Part shown: one piece after another, positions 8,478-16,319 of the stretch
How positions within the stretch are numbered: the first letter of the stretch is position 1
How the letters are laid out: each line of letters starts with the position of its first letter
Assembly: GCF_012163145.1 (NCBI RefSeq)
Contig: NZ_JAAVTX010000001.1
Span: 868,001-932,000 of the forward strand
Length of the DNA: 64,000 nt
Direction: 5' to 3'
DNA from: Falsiroseomonas frigidaquae
GTDB taxonomy: Bacteria; Pseudomonadota; Alphaproteobacteria; Acetobacterales; Acetobacteraceae
Notes under the pieces: generated by a model
What the model was told of the DNA's origin: nothing
The model's input: only the letters and a program-made list of their open reading frames with translations
Databases searched by the model: none
Made by a program: the position numbers and the translations under genes

Positions 8478-10090
8478 GCCTCGCCGAGGCCGCAGCCCGG
8501 GACATCCTGCGCCTGGCGCTGGAGGGCCTGGCCGACCGCATGCAGGACAGCCTGCTGGCCAGCGCGCTGTCCCCGGTGGCGCGTGAGGGCATGGATTGCG
8601 CCGCCGCGCTGTTCCTGCCGGATGGGCGCGTGCTGGCGCAGGCACGGTCGCTGCCCCTGCTGCTCGGCGGCATGATCCCGGCCATCGCCGCCCTGGCCCG
8701 CGCCTTCCCGCCCGAAACGCTGGCCGAGGGCGACGGGCTGCTGCTGAACGATCCCTGGTCCGGCGGCACGCATCTGCCGGATCTGATCCTGGCGCGCCCG
8801 GTCTTCGCGGAAGGCGGCGTGGTGGCCTTCGCCGCCACCATCCTGCACCACCAGGATGTCGGCGGCATCGCCCCCGGCTCCGTGCCGCCGGATGCGCAAA
8901 ACATCTTCCAGGAAGGCCTGCGCCTGCCGCCCGTGAAATGGCGCCATGCGGGGGTGGAGGATGCGGGTATCGCCACCATCCTCGCCGCCAATACCCGCAC
9001 GCCCGCGATGCTGGCCGGCGACCTGGCCGCGCAATGGGCTGCCGTATCCCTGGCGGCGCGGGAGGTTTCGGTGCTCGCCACCAGCATGGGCGCGGCTTCC
9101 TTCGCGCAGGGCTGCGAGGCGCTGCTGGCGGAAGCGCGAGACACCCTGGCGCAGGCGCTGGCCGCGCTGCCGGAAGCCGAGGCCACGGCGGAGGATGCGC
9201 TGGAAGGCGACGGACGCAGCCCCGCCGCCGTGCCCATCCGCGTCACGCTGCGCCGACTGCCTGGGCCGCGGCTGGCCGTGGATTTCACCGGATCGGCGCC
9301 GCAGACGGCGGGGCCGGTGAATGCCGCGCCCTCCGGCCTGCTCGCCGCCTGCTTCTGCCTGTTGCAGCGCCTGGCGCCGGAGGCGCCTGCCAATCACGGG
9401 CTGCTCGATCTGCTGGACCTGCACCTGCCGGAGGGCAGCGTGGTGAACCCGCGCTTCCCGGCCGCGGTGAATGCGCGCACCGCCACGGTGAAGCTGGCCT
9501 GCAACGCGCTGTTCGCGGCGCTGGCGCGGCTTTCGCCGAAACCCGCCGCCGCACCCAATGCCGGGGTTGCCGTGGTGCTGTCCATCGGCGGCACGGACGC
9601 CGAGGGCCGGCGCTGGATCTTCACGGAGATCGTCGCCGGCGGGTCGGGTGGCCGGCCGGATGGGCCGGGGCAGCCGGGGCTTTCGGCCGATGTCTCCAAC
9701 GCCCGCAACCTGCCGGCCGAAATGCTGGAATCGGCCGCTCCGATCCGCGTGGAGGCCATCGAACGCCGGCGCGGCTCCGGTGGCGCCGGGTTGCATCCGG
9801 GGGGCGACGGCGTGCGGCGGATCTATCGGCTGCTGTCGGGCACGGCCGAGATCTCCTACCGCGGCGAGCGGCACCTGGCCGGCGCCCCGGGCGCGCAGGG
9901 TGGCGGCGCCGCCGCGCCCGCCACGGCACGCATCCTGCAGGCGGATGGCACGGCGCGACACTTGCCTTCGAAGGCGCGCACCACCTGGGCGGCGGGCGAC
10001 CGCTTCATCCTGGAGACCGCGGGCGGGGGCGGCTGGGGCCCCGCACAACAAGAATCCGCACAACAAGAACTGGGAGACTTGGCATCATGA
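8474..10090 (+). CDS. hyuB: Hydantoinase/oxoprolinase subunit B (HyuB-like)
   Basis: This 538-aa protein is the partner of the preceding A subunit. The family signature 'LLNDPWSGGTHLPDLILARPVF' region, split here as 'LLNDPWSGGTHLPD' and 'LILARPVF', lies near residues 92-115. The C-terminus has 'FILETAGGGGWG', the glycine-rich ending typical of HyuB. Length matches standalone B subunits. The start codon overlaps the hyuA stop, and its own stop overlaps the next start (ATGA at 10087-10090), so the three genes are translationally chained. Confidence 0.92.
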   Translation: MSLAEAAARDILRLALEGLADRMQDSLLASALSPVAREGMDCAAALFLPDGRVLAQARSLPLLLGGMIPAIAALARAFPPETLAEGDGLLLNDPWSGGTHLPDLILARPVFAEGGVVAFAATILHHQDVGGIAPGSVPPDAQNIFQEGLRLPPVKWRHAGVEDAGIATILAANTRTPAMLAGDLAAQWAAVSLAAREVSVLATSMGAASFAQGCEALLAEARDTLAQALAALPEAEATAEDALEGDGRSPAAVPIRVTLRRLPGPRLAVDFTGSAPQTAGPVNAAPSGLLAACFCLLQRLAPEAPANHGLLDLLDLHLPEGSVVNPRFPAAVNARTATVKLACNALFAALARLSPKPAAAPNAGVAVVLSIGGTDAEGRRWIFTEIVAGGSGGRPDGPGQPGLSADVSNARNLPAEMLESAAPIRVEAIERRRGSGGAGLHPGGDGVRRIYRLLSGTAEISYRGERHLAGAPGAQGGGAAAPATARILQADGTARHLPSKARTTWAAGDRFILETAGGGGWGPAQQESAQQELGDLAS

Positions 10091-11055
10091 CCCTCACCCG
10101 ACGCAGCCTCGGCGCCGTCCTGGGCGCCGCGCTGGCGACACCCGCACTCGGACAAAGCTGGCCGAGCCGCACCATCCGCATCGTCGTGCCCTTCCCACCC
10201 GGCGGCAGCACGGACACGCTGGCGCGGCGCCTGGCGGAGAAGCTGACGGCCGCCCTCGGCCAGACCGTGGTGGTGGAGAACCGCCCCGGCGCCGGCGGCA
10301 CGGTGGGCGCCGACATGGTGGCGAAATCCCCGCCGGATGGGCATACGCTGCTGATGGGCGTCACCGGCAGCAATGCCATCGCCGGCAGCCTGTTCCGCAC
10401 CCTGCCCTATGATCCCGCCAATGCCTTCGCGCCGCTGTCGCGCGTGGTCTCCGCGCCGCTGATCCTGGTGGTGAACAAGGACCAGCCGATCCAGGACCTG
10501 GCGGGCTATATCGCCGCGGCCAAGGCGGCGAATGGCGGGCTGACCTATGCGACGCCGGGCAACGGCACCTCGATGCACCTGACCGGCGTGATGTTCGGCC
10601 AGGCCGCGAAAGTGGAGCTGACGCATGTGCCCTATCGCGGCTCCGCCGCGGCGCTGACGGACCTGGTCGGCGGCCAGGTGCAGTCCAGCTTCGCCGATTT
10701 CCTGGTGGCGCTGCCGCAGGTGCGGGCCGGGGCGCTGCGGGCCCTCGCGGTCACCTCCCCGGCCCGCCACCCGCTGCTGCCGCAGGTGCCGACGATGGAC
10801 GAGGCCGGGCTGCCGGGCTTCGCCGCCACCTCCTGGCAGGGGTTGTTCGCCCCCGCCGGCACCCCGGCGCCGATCATGGCCCGGCTGCATGCGGAAGTGG
10901 CCCGCGCCATGACGGCGCCAGAGATCAAGGACAGCTTCGCCGCCCAGGGCTTCACCGTGGAGGCCACCACCCCCGCGGAATTCGACGCCTTCGTCCGGGC
11001 GGAGGTGGCGAAATGGGCCGTGGTGGTGCGCGAGGGCCGCATCTCCCTGGATTGA
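10087..11055 (+). CDS. Tripartite tricarboxylate transporter receptor (Bug/TctC family)
   Basis: This 322-aa periplasmic receptor has a signal peptide 'MTLTRRSLGAVLGAALATPALGQ' that can be split as residues 1-15 and 16-23, and mature sequence beginning 'WPSRTIRIVVPFPPGGSTD', the hallmark of Bug proteins. These bind carboxylates or amino-acid-like compounds. Most are orphans, and no TctA/TctB membrane genes are in this window. Its position in the IclR-controlled operon suggests it captures the pathway substrate. The start overlaps the hyuB stop. Confidence 0.93.
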   Translation: MTLTRRSLGAVLGAALATPALGQSWPSRTIRIVVPFPPGGSTDTLARRLAEKLTAALGQTVVVENRPGAGGTVGADMVAKSPPDGHTLLMGVTGSNAIAGSLFRTLPYDPANAFAPLSRVVSAPLILVVNKDQPIQDLAGYIAAAKAANGGLTYATPGNGTSMHLTGVMFGQAAKVELTHVPYRGSAAALTDLVGGQVQSSFADFLVALPQVRAGALRALAVTSPARHPLLPQVPTMDEAGLPGFAATSWQGLFAPAGTPAPIMARLHAEVARAMTAPEIKDSFAAQGFTVEATTPAEFDAFVRAEVAKWAVVVREGRISLD

Positions 11056-11121
11056 CCCACCCCGCTTGACGCATCCGGGGCTGGAGCGTTCGCTGCCAGC
11101 CCCATCCGCATGAGGATCGCC

Positions 11122-12087
11122 ATGGACGCCGCCCAAAACCTGCCGATCATCGACCTCGGCGCCCTGGGCACGGCGGAGGGCGATGCCGCCATCGCGCGGG
11201 CGCTGGATGCGGCCTTCGGCGGCATCGGCTTCGCCTATTTCGCCAATACGCCGATCAGCCCGGCGCAGCAGGCGGCGATCTTCGCAGCCTCCCGCCGCTT
11301 CCACGCGCTGCCGGATGCGGCGAAGCGCGCGATCGACATGAACGGCTTCCACCGCGGCTACATGGCGCCGAAGACCAGCGTCATCCAGACATCCTCGGTT
11401 GCCCGCGTCACCAAGCCCAACTTCTCCGAATCCTTCATGTTCATGCATGAGGTGGCGGAAGATGACCCGCGCTTCGGCATGCCCCTGCAGGGGCCGAACC
11501 AGTGGCCGGCGGAGCTGCCCGGGTTCCGGGCGGAGGTTCTGGCCTACCAGGCGGCGATGGAAGACTTCTGCCGCCGCCTGCTGCGCCCGATCGCGCTGGC
11601 GCTGAACCTGCCGCCCGACTTCCTGCTGCCCTTCTTCGAAAAGCCCACCACCTTCCTGCGCCTGCTGCACTACCCGCCGCAGCCGCCGGATGCGGCGGAG
11701 GATGAATTCGGCTCCGCCCCGCATACCGACTACGGCTTCATCACCGTGCTGCTGCAGGACATGTCGGGCGGGCTGGAGGTGCGGCGCGCCGATGGCATGT
11801 GGCTGCGCGCCACGCCGATCCCCGGCAGCTTCGTGGTGAATGTGGGCGACATGCTGGCGCGCTGGACCAATGGGCGCTGGCAATCCACGCCGCACCGGGT
11901 GAAGAACCTGTCGGGCGGGGATCGCTATTCCTGCCCCTATTTCTTCGACATGGACATGGCGAGCGAGGTGGCCTGCCTGCCGAGCTGCACCAGCGCCGCC
12001 AATCCGGCGAAGCACCCACCCGTGCTATACGGCGACTACCTGCTGGAACGGCTGAACAAGAACTATTCCTACCGCCGCCAGGCCTGA
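11122..12087 (+). CDS. 2-oxoglutarate/Fe(II)-dependent oxygenase (isopenicillin N synthase-like)
   Basis: This 321-aa double-stranded beta-helix oxygenase has iron ligands H201, D203 ('APHTDYGF') and H258 ('STPHRVKN'). The 2-oxoglutarate-binding pair R268 and S270 lies in 'DRYS'. The N-terminus 'LPIIDLGAL' is the usual DIOX_N start. I place the start at 11122, since GAGG lies 6 bases before it; an in-frame ATG at 11110 would add 4 residues. It is 66 bp after the receptor gene and probably the last gene of the operon. Its stop directly abuts the stop of the convergent permease gene, with no bases between them. Substrate unknown; hydroxylation or demethylation are the usual reactions. Confidence 0.9.
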   Translation: MDAAQNLPIIDLGALGTAEGDAAIARALDAAFGGIGFAYFANTPISPAQQAAIFAASRRFHALPDAAKRAIDMNGFHRGYMAPKTSVIQTSSVARVTKPNFSESFMFMHEVAEDDPRFGMPLQGPNQWPAELPGFRAEVLAYQAAMEDFCRRLLRPIALALNLPPDFLLPFFEKPTTFLRLLHYPPQPPDAAEDEFGSAPHTDYGFITVLLQDMSGGLEVRRADGMWLRATPIPGSFVVNVGDMLARWTNGRWQSTPHRVKNLSGGDRYSCPYFFDMDMASEVACLPSCTSAANPAKHPPVLYGDYLLERLNKNYSYRRQA

Positions 12088-12951
12088 TCAGCCGGCCAGA
12101 TGCGGCCGCCGGACCCAGCGCGCCAGCAGCCCATCCACCGGCCCGAACACCACGGACACTGCCCAGGCCACCCCCGCCGTCAGCACGATGGCGGGGCCGG
12201 AGGGCAGGTCGAGGTGGTAGCTCGCCAGCAGCCCGAACAGCGCGGAGAGCATCGCCAGCCCCACGGCGGCATAGGCCATGCCGGACAATTCCCGCCCCCA
12301 ATGCCGCGCCGCGACGGCGGGCAGCATCATCAGCCCCACCGCCATCAGCGTGCCCATGGCCTGGAAGGCGGCCAGCACGTTCAGCACCACCAGCACCAGG
12401 AACAGCCCGTGCCACAGCCCGCCGCGCACGCCCTCCGCCGCGGCGAAGCCCGGGTCGAAGCATTCCAGCGCCAGCGGCCGCCAGGCCAGCGCCAGCACCG
12501 GCAGGGTCAGCGTGGCGACGCCCGCCATCAGCAGCAGCGCCGGATCATCCACCCCCAGCACCTGGCCGAACAGCAGATGCGTGAGGTCCGAGGTATCACC
12601 GCGCAGCGACACCAGCGTCACGCCGAGCGCCAGCGCGATCAGGTACAGCGCGGTCAGCGCCGCATCCTCCCGCCCCCCCGTGGCACGGGACAGCGCCCCG
12701 GCACCCACCGCCACGGCCAGCCCGGCGATCAGCCCGCCGAGCGACATGGCCGGCACCGAAAGCCCCGCGATCAGGAAGCCCGCCGCGATGCCTGGCGTCA
12801 CGCCATGCGCCAGCACCTCCGCGGTCAACGAGGTCCGTCGCAGCATCAGGAACACGCCGAGCAGCGGCGCCGCCACGGCCAGCGCCAGGCAGCCGACCAA
12901 GGCGCGGCGCATGAAGCCGAATTCGAGGAAGGGGCCGAACAGCCAGTCCAT
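12088..12951 (-). CDS. znuB: Metal ABC transporter permease (ZnuB-like)
   Basis: This 287-aa integral membrane protein of the ABC-3 family has about eight hydrophobic helices and exports or imports divalent metal, in this family usually Zn2+, Mn2+ or Fe2+ uptake. Typical features are 'LMLRRTSLTAEVLAHGVTPG' near the N-terminus and 'QAMGTLMAVGLMMLPA' in the second half. The ATG at 12951 is chosen; a GTG at 12987 is an alternative, and neither has a strong ribosome-binding site. It follows the ATPase gene by 120 bp. No znuA-type binding protein is adjacent, which is unusual for this transporter class. Confidence 0.88.
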   Translation of the reverse strand: MDWLFGPFLEFGFMRRALVGCLALAVAAPLLGVFLMLRRTSLTAEVLAHGVTPGIAAGFLIAGLSVPAMSLGGLIAGLAVAVGAGALSRATGGREDAALTALYLIALALGVTLVSLRGDTSDLTHLLFGQVLGVDDPALLLMAGVATLTLPVLALAWRPLALECFDPGFAAAEGVRGGLWHGLFLVLVVLNVLAAFQAMGTLMAVGLMMLPAVAARHWGRELSGMAYAAVGLAMLSALFGLLASYHLDLPSGPAIVLTAGVAWAVSVVFGPVDGLLARWVRRPHLAG

Positions 12952-12955
12952 GGCG

Positions 12956-13075
12956 TTAAGCCCGCGGCCGCGAACGCGGCCCGCCACTTATGCTGCGAAG
13001 CCAAAGAAACCGGAGGTTTCCGCCCGGCGCATGAGGGGGGCCGGAGCGGTCACGCGACGGAACCATCGCCGTCAT
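12956..13075 (-). CDS. Possible 39-aa spacer reading frame in the metal transporter operon
   Basis: A short frame starts with an ATG overlapping the ATPase stop (ATGA at 13072-13075) and ends with TAA 4 bases before the permease ATG. The fit is neat enough to suggest a translated linker that carries ribosomes across the 120-bp gap. Composition is arginine, glycine and proline rich with no recognisable domain, so it may be chance. The interval also contains a perfect hairpin (13006-13020, GAAACC/GGTTTC). Confidence 0.25.
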   Translation of the reverse strand: MTAMVPSRDRSGPPHAPGGNLRFLWLRSISGGPRSRPRA

Positions 13076-13839
13076 GCCGCGCAGGCGGGGGCGATCTCGT
13101 CCCAGGCCTCGGCCATCATGCGGGCGCGCAGGCGGTTGGCGGCGGACAGCACCTCGGCGGTCGGACCGCAGGCAATCGCCTCCCGCGCCAGCAGCAGGCA
13201 GTCGGGGAATTCGCGCTGCACCAGGTCCAGGTCGTGCAGCACGGCCAGCACGGTGCGGCCCTCGCCATGCCAGCGGCGCAGCACGGCCAGAAGATCGGCG
13301 GCGGTGCGCGCATCCACCGCGTTGAACGGCTCGTCCAGCAGGATCAGGTCGGCGTCCTGCACCAGCAGCCGGGCGAAGAGCAGCCGCTGGAACTGGCCGG
13401 CGGACATGGCGCCGACCGGCCGCTTCGCGAAACCGCCCAGCCCCACCGCCTCCAGCGCCTGCTGCGCCCGGTCCCGGTCCGCCGCGCTGGTGCCGCGGAA
13501 GGCGCCGAGGCGCGACCACATGCCCTGCAGCACCACATCCAGGCAAAGGATCGGGAAGGCGCGGTCCATGCCGGATTGCTGCGGCAGCAGCGCCACGCGC
13601 GGCTTCTGGCCCGTCAGCGTCACCCGCCCCTCATCCACCCGGTGCAGCCCGGCGATCGCCCGCAGCAGCGTGGTCTTGCCGGCGCCGTTCGGGCCGACGA
13701 TCGCCGCCAGCGACCCGGCGGCGAAGCGCGCGGAGACGTGATGCACCGCCGGATGGCGCTGATGCGTCGCCGTGAGGTTGGCAAGTTCCACCGCCGGCCC
13801 ACGCCGCGCCACCGGCTTTTCCGCCATCGCCCGCATCAT
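13072..13839 (-). CDS. znuC: Metal ABC transporter ATP-binding protein (ZnuC-like)
   Basis: This 255-aa ATPase has Walker A 'GPNGAGKTT' (residues 49-57), signature 'MSAGQFQRLLFARLL' and Walker B 'LILLDEPFNAVD'. It powers the adjacent ABC-3 permease. The start at 13839 is supported by an ATGA overlap with the stop of the 44-aa membrane peptide gene just upstream. Zinc is favoured over manganese or iron because of the Zur-like box upstream, but the metal is inferred. Confidence 0.9.
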   Translation of the reverse strand: MMRAMAEKPVARRGPAVELANLTATHQRHPAVHHVSARFAAGSLAAIVGPNGAGKTTLLRAIAGLHRVDEGRVTLTGQKPRVALLPQQSGMDRAFPILCLDVVLQGMWSRLGAFRGTSAADRDRAQQALEAVGLGGFAKRPVGAMSAGQFQRLLFARLLVQDADLILLDEPFNAVDARTAADLLAVLRRWHGEGRTVLAVLHDLDLVQREFPDCLLLAREAIACGPTAEVLSAANRLRARMMAEAWDEIAPACAA

Positions 13840-13970
13840 GCGGCCAACGCCCAGCCCACGGCCGCCCAAAGCACCGCCAAAACGCTCGCGGCCAGCAGAA
13901 GGCGCGCGCCGGCGCTGGCCGAAAGGGCCAGGGGATCAACGGTGCGGAGCGAGGTGAGCAAGGGGCGCAT
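13836..13970 (-). CDS. 44-aa single-span membrane peptide heading the zinc transporter operon
   Basis: A short frame of 44 residues starts MRPLLTSLRTVDPLALS and continues into one hydrophobic helix (about residues 22-43, rich in Leu, Ala, Val and Trp) that ends the protein. The ATG at 13970 is preceded by TAAGG about 5 bases away. The stop overlaps the ATPase start (ATGA), so it is translationally coupled. I recognise no family. Its place, immediately behind a Zur-like operator and ahead of znuC, suggests a small accessory or modulator of the transporter. Reality as a protein rests on the coupled overlap, the ribosome-binding site and the clean hydrophobic segment. Confidence 0.6.
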   Translation of the reverse strand: MRPLLTSLRTVDPLALSASAGARLLLAASVLAVLWAAVGWALAA

Positions 13971-13971
13971 G

Positions 13972-14007
13972 GTTACCTTATAACGTCACGCCCCCTATAG
14001 CCTTCAA
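13972..14007 (-). promoter_or_regulatory. Zur-like box and overlapping promoter
   Basis: GTTACCTTATAAC (13972-13984) matches 11 of 13 positions of the Zur-type palindrome GTTATAnTATAAC. It overlaps a candidate -10 (TTATAA, 13978-13983), with TTGAAG (14002-14007) as -35 at 18-bp spacing on the minus strand. If this promoter is used, transcription would start almost at the ATG, giving a leaderless or very short leader mRNA. Confidence 0.5.
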
Positions 14008-14052
14008 GCTGCGGCTGGGAAAAGGGCTTCCGGTGGCCTACCTGCGCTTGCA

Positions 14053-15357
14053 ATGCAGGACAGCCCCCCGCCCCCCTCGCCCCTCCCCCTCACCCCGGAT
14101 ACGGAGGATCAGCTCCGCCGCGGCCTCAACCGGCACCGCGCCGCCGCCACCGGGCTGCTCGCCGGCATGGGCGGGCTGCTGCTCGGCAGCTACGCGCTGC
14201 CGCCAGGCTATGGCACGGACCTGCTGCAGGCCGCCGCCAAGGCCGGCGTGGTCGGCGGCATCGCCGACTGGTTCGCGGTGACGGCGCTGTTCCGCCACCC
14301 GCTGGGCCTGCCCATCCCGCACACCGCCATCATCCCGATGCAGAAGGAAAGGCTGGGCGCCGGGCTCGGCCGCTTCGTCGCGAACCACGTCTTCACCGAG
14401 GCCGAGGTTTCACGGGTTCTGTCCAAGGTGGACCTGGCACGGGTGCTGGGCGATTTCTTTTCGGACCCCGCCGCGGTGCAGCCGGCCGCCGGCGCGCTGG
14501 CCAAGGGGCTGCCGCGCATCCTGGCCAGCCTGGAGGATGGCCGCGCCCGCCGCCTGCTGGGCCGCCTGCTGCCGCGCATCGCCGGCGGGCCGGGCGCCGC
14601 CCGGGTGCTCGCCCGCGCCCTGACGGCGCTGATCGAGGGCGGCCGGCACCAGGAGGTGTTCGACCTGGCGATCGGCCAGCTCAAGGCCGTGCTGGTGGCG
14701 AAGGAGGACCAGCTGCAATCCGCCATCGCCGCGCGGGTGCGGGCGGAGGGTGGCGCGCTGGTCGGCTGGATCGCCGGCGCCGGCATCGCGCGGCGCGTGC
14801 TGTCCGCCCTGAATGCCGAGCTGGACCGCGTGCAGCCCGGCGACAGCGACCTGCGCGCCGCCTTCGAGGCCTGGATCCGCGCGGAGATCACCCGGCTGGA
14901 GACCGACCCGGACCGCGCCGCCGCCGTCGGCCGAGCCTTGCGGGAAGCCCTGGCTCACCCCGCCGTCGCCGCCTGGCTGGGCGATATCTGGGGCCGGCTG
15001 CGCGCGGCGCTGGAGGCGGATGCGGCGAACCCGAACGGGCGCACCGTGCAGGCGCTGCAGGCAGCGCTGGGCAATCTCGGCACCATGCTGGCGGAGGATC
15101 CGGCGGCGCGGGACCGGCTGAACAAGGGCGCCGAACGCGCCCTGATCGCCCTGCTGCCGCGTGCCCGCACCCAGCTTTCGGACTTCATCGCCGGCGTGGT
15201 GCGGAACTGGGACACGGCGACGGTGACGGAGAAGATCGAGCTGCGCGTCGGCCGCGACCTGCAATATGTGCGGATGAACGGCACGCTGGTCGGCTTCCTG
15301 GTCGGCGGCGCGCTGTACGCCCTGCTGACGGCGATCTTCGGCCGGGTGGCGGGCTGA
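14053..15357 (+). CDS. DUF445 family membrane-associated protein (YjiN-like)
   Basis: This 434-aa protein matches the DUF445 pattern: a hydrophobic helix near the N-terminus ('GLLAGMGGLLLGSYAL'), the conserved 'GIADWFAVTALFRHPLGLPIPHTAIIP' region (the longest stretch of identity, about residues 75-100), a long helical middle, and a C-terminal membrane helix ('LVGFLVGGALYALLTAIF'). Function is unknown in the family. The ATG at 14053 has no clear ribosome-binding site. It is transcribed away from the zinc operon. Confidence 0.85.
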   Translation: MQDSPPPPSPLPLTPDTEDQLRRGLNRHRAAATGLLAGMGGLLLGSYALPPGYGTDLLQAAAKAGVVGGIADWFAVTALFRHPLGLPIPHTAIIPMQKERLGAGLGRFVANHVFTEAEVSRVLSKVDLARVLGDFFSDPAAVQPAAGALAKGLPRILASLEDGRARRLLGRLLPRIAGGPGAARVLARALTALIEGGRHQEVFDLAIGQLKAVLVAKEDQLQSAIAARVRAEGGALVGWIAGAGIARRVLSALNAELDRVQPGDSDLRAAFEAWIRAEITRLETDPDRAAAVGRALREALAHPAVAAWLGDIWGRLRAALEADAANPNGRTVQALQAALGNLGTMLAEDPAARDRLNKGAERALIALLPRARTQLSDFIAGVVRNWDTATVTEKIELRVGRDLQYVRMNGTLVGFLVGGALYALLTAIFGRVAG

Positions 15358-15391
15358 GGCGCGGCCAGCACCCGGAGGGGCCGGCCGCGCC
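15358..15391. terminator. Hairpin between convergent DUF445 and PEP-CTERM genes
   Basis: A perfect 9-bp stem (GGCGCGGCC / GGCCGCGCC) with a 16-base loop begins directly after the DUF445 stop and ends 12 bp before the stop of the opposing gene. There is no long T-tract, so its role as a bidirectional terminator is inferred. Confidence 0.55.
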
Positions 15392-15403
15392 TTGGCCGGA
15401 TGG

Positions 15404-16075
15404 TCAGGCCAGCCCGTTCCGGCGGGCGGCGCGGCGGCGCACCATGCCGAGGCCGAGCAGCCCGGCGCCGAACAGCGCCAGCGAGGCCGGCTCCGGCACC
15501 GGGACCGCCGTCAGCGTCACGTTCGCGCCGGGGCTGATGGAGCCGTTCTCCGCGAAGTACATGTCGGAGATATCGACCAGGAAGGTTCCACCGACGCCGA
15601 AATTGACCGTGACCGGCGCGAAGTCGATGAAGAAGTCGGTGATGCGGACGCCGGGGATGTTCTCCAGCAGGTCGTCCACCGGGCCGCTGAACGCGCCCGT
15701 GCTCGCCACCAGCTGCACGGTCTCAGCCAGCGGGCTGGTGAAGGCGAAGCTGGCTACAACGTCCAGGTTGTCGGTTTCGTTGGTGAACAGGTTCTCAGGG
15801 AAGCCGCCACAGAACAGCGCCGGGTTGATGCAGGTCTCGTTGAACGTGACTCGCCCGAACAGGAAGGATTCCGTCTCACCCAGGTTGAGGCTGAAGGATT
15901 GCGGCGTCACCAGATCGGTGAATGTGACATCGAGCTGGCCGCTGCCGGTGCCATAGCCGGACCCGACGGTGAAGCCCCCGGAGAGGATGCTGAAATTTAC
16001 CGGCTGGGCCTGGGCAGCCGACACGCCGATCAGCGCCATTGCACCAACTGCAGCGCCGAGAATAGTCCTGAACAT
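15404..16075 (-). CDS. PEP-CTERM sorting domain protein
   Basis: This 223-aa secreted protein has a signal peptide (residues 1-24, ending AQAQ). It ends with the PEP-CTERM tripartite signal: VPEPAS, a hydrophobic helix 'LALFGAGLLGLGMV', then RRRAARR. Such proteins are processed and anchored by exosortase, usually with exopolysaccharide production. The middle is a beta-rich extracellular domain of unknown type. The ATG at 16075 is chosen, with AGGAAA 6-8 bases upstream; an in-frame TTG at 16090 is less likely. A sigma-54 promoter is visible upstream. No exosortase is in this window. Confidence 0.93.
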   Translation of the reverse strand: MFRTILGAAVGAMALIGVSAAQAQPVNFSILSGGFTVGSGYGTGSGQLDVTFTDLVTPQSFSLNLGETESFLFGRVTFNETCINPALFCGGFPENLFTNETDNLDVVASFAFTSPLAETVQLVASTGAFSGPVDDLLENIPGVRITDFFIDFAPVTVNFGVGGTFLVDISDMYFAENGSISPGANVTLTAVPVPEPASLALFGAGLLGLGMVRRRAARRNGLA

Positions 16076-16120
16076 TTCTTGTTTCCTCAATGGCAGCGAG
16101 ATTGCTGCATGCCACGGGAG

Positions 16121-16136
16121 AGCAACGAGCGTGCCA
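16121..16136 (-). promoter_or_regulatory. Sigma-54 promoter of the PEP-CTERM gene
   Basis: The minus strand reads TGGCACGCTCGTTGCT, a full match to the -24/-12 consensus TGGCACGnnnnTTGCW. The expected transcription start is about 35 bases before the ATG at 16075. PEP-CTERM genes in other bacteria are controlled by the PrsK/PrsR/RpoN system, so the site makes functional sense. Confidence 0.88.
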
Positions 16137-16140
16137 CTTC

Positions 16141-16190
16141 ATCATGATACTGAAATTGTTCCATAAAAAATAAAATTTAGTTTTGTTGTT
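16141..16190. other. AT-rich upstream segment
   Basis: About 50 bp of mainly A and T, with runs of A, in a window that is otherwise near 70% GC. It lies immediately upstream of the sigma-54 promoter, where an activator or IHF-like bending protein would act. No clear activator palindrome was found in it. Confidence 0.6.
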
Positions 16191-16197
16191 GCGGCGA

Positions 16198-16225
16198 GCG
16201 TCAAGCCTGCCGACAGGCTTCACGC
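16198..16225. repeat. Inverted repeat / hairpin in the PEP-CTERM upstream region
   Basis: GCGT-C-AAGCCTG, loop CCGA, CAGGCTT-C-ACGC: a 7-bp inner stem and a 4-bp outer stem separated by one C/C mismatch. It could be the binding site of the sigma-54 activator (about 60-75 bp upstream of the -24 element) or a terminator. An enhancer role is inferred only from position. Confidence 0.5.
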
Positions 16226-16292
16226 TTGTTCGGGAGAATTGTCCGATTCCTGAGACGCCTTAAGCCGGCGGTAGGGACCAGCGTCGCATGCT

Positions 16293-16314
16293 GTCCTCCT
16301 CGCCCCAGGAGGAC
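16293..16314 (+). promoter_or_regulatory. Hairpin that buries a Shine-Dalgarno sequence
   Basis: GTCCTCCT, loop CGCCCC, AGGAGGAC: a perfect 8-bp stem whose right arm contains the strong ribosome-binding site AGGAGG. The ATG of a 26-aa frame lies 5 bases after the stem. This is the layout of an RNA thermometer or leader-controlled gene; regulation itself is inferred. Confidence 0.6.
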
Positions 16315-16319
16315 CGTCC

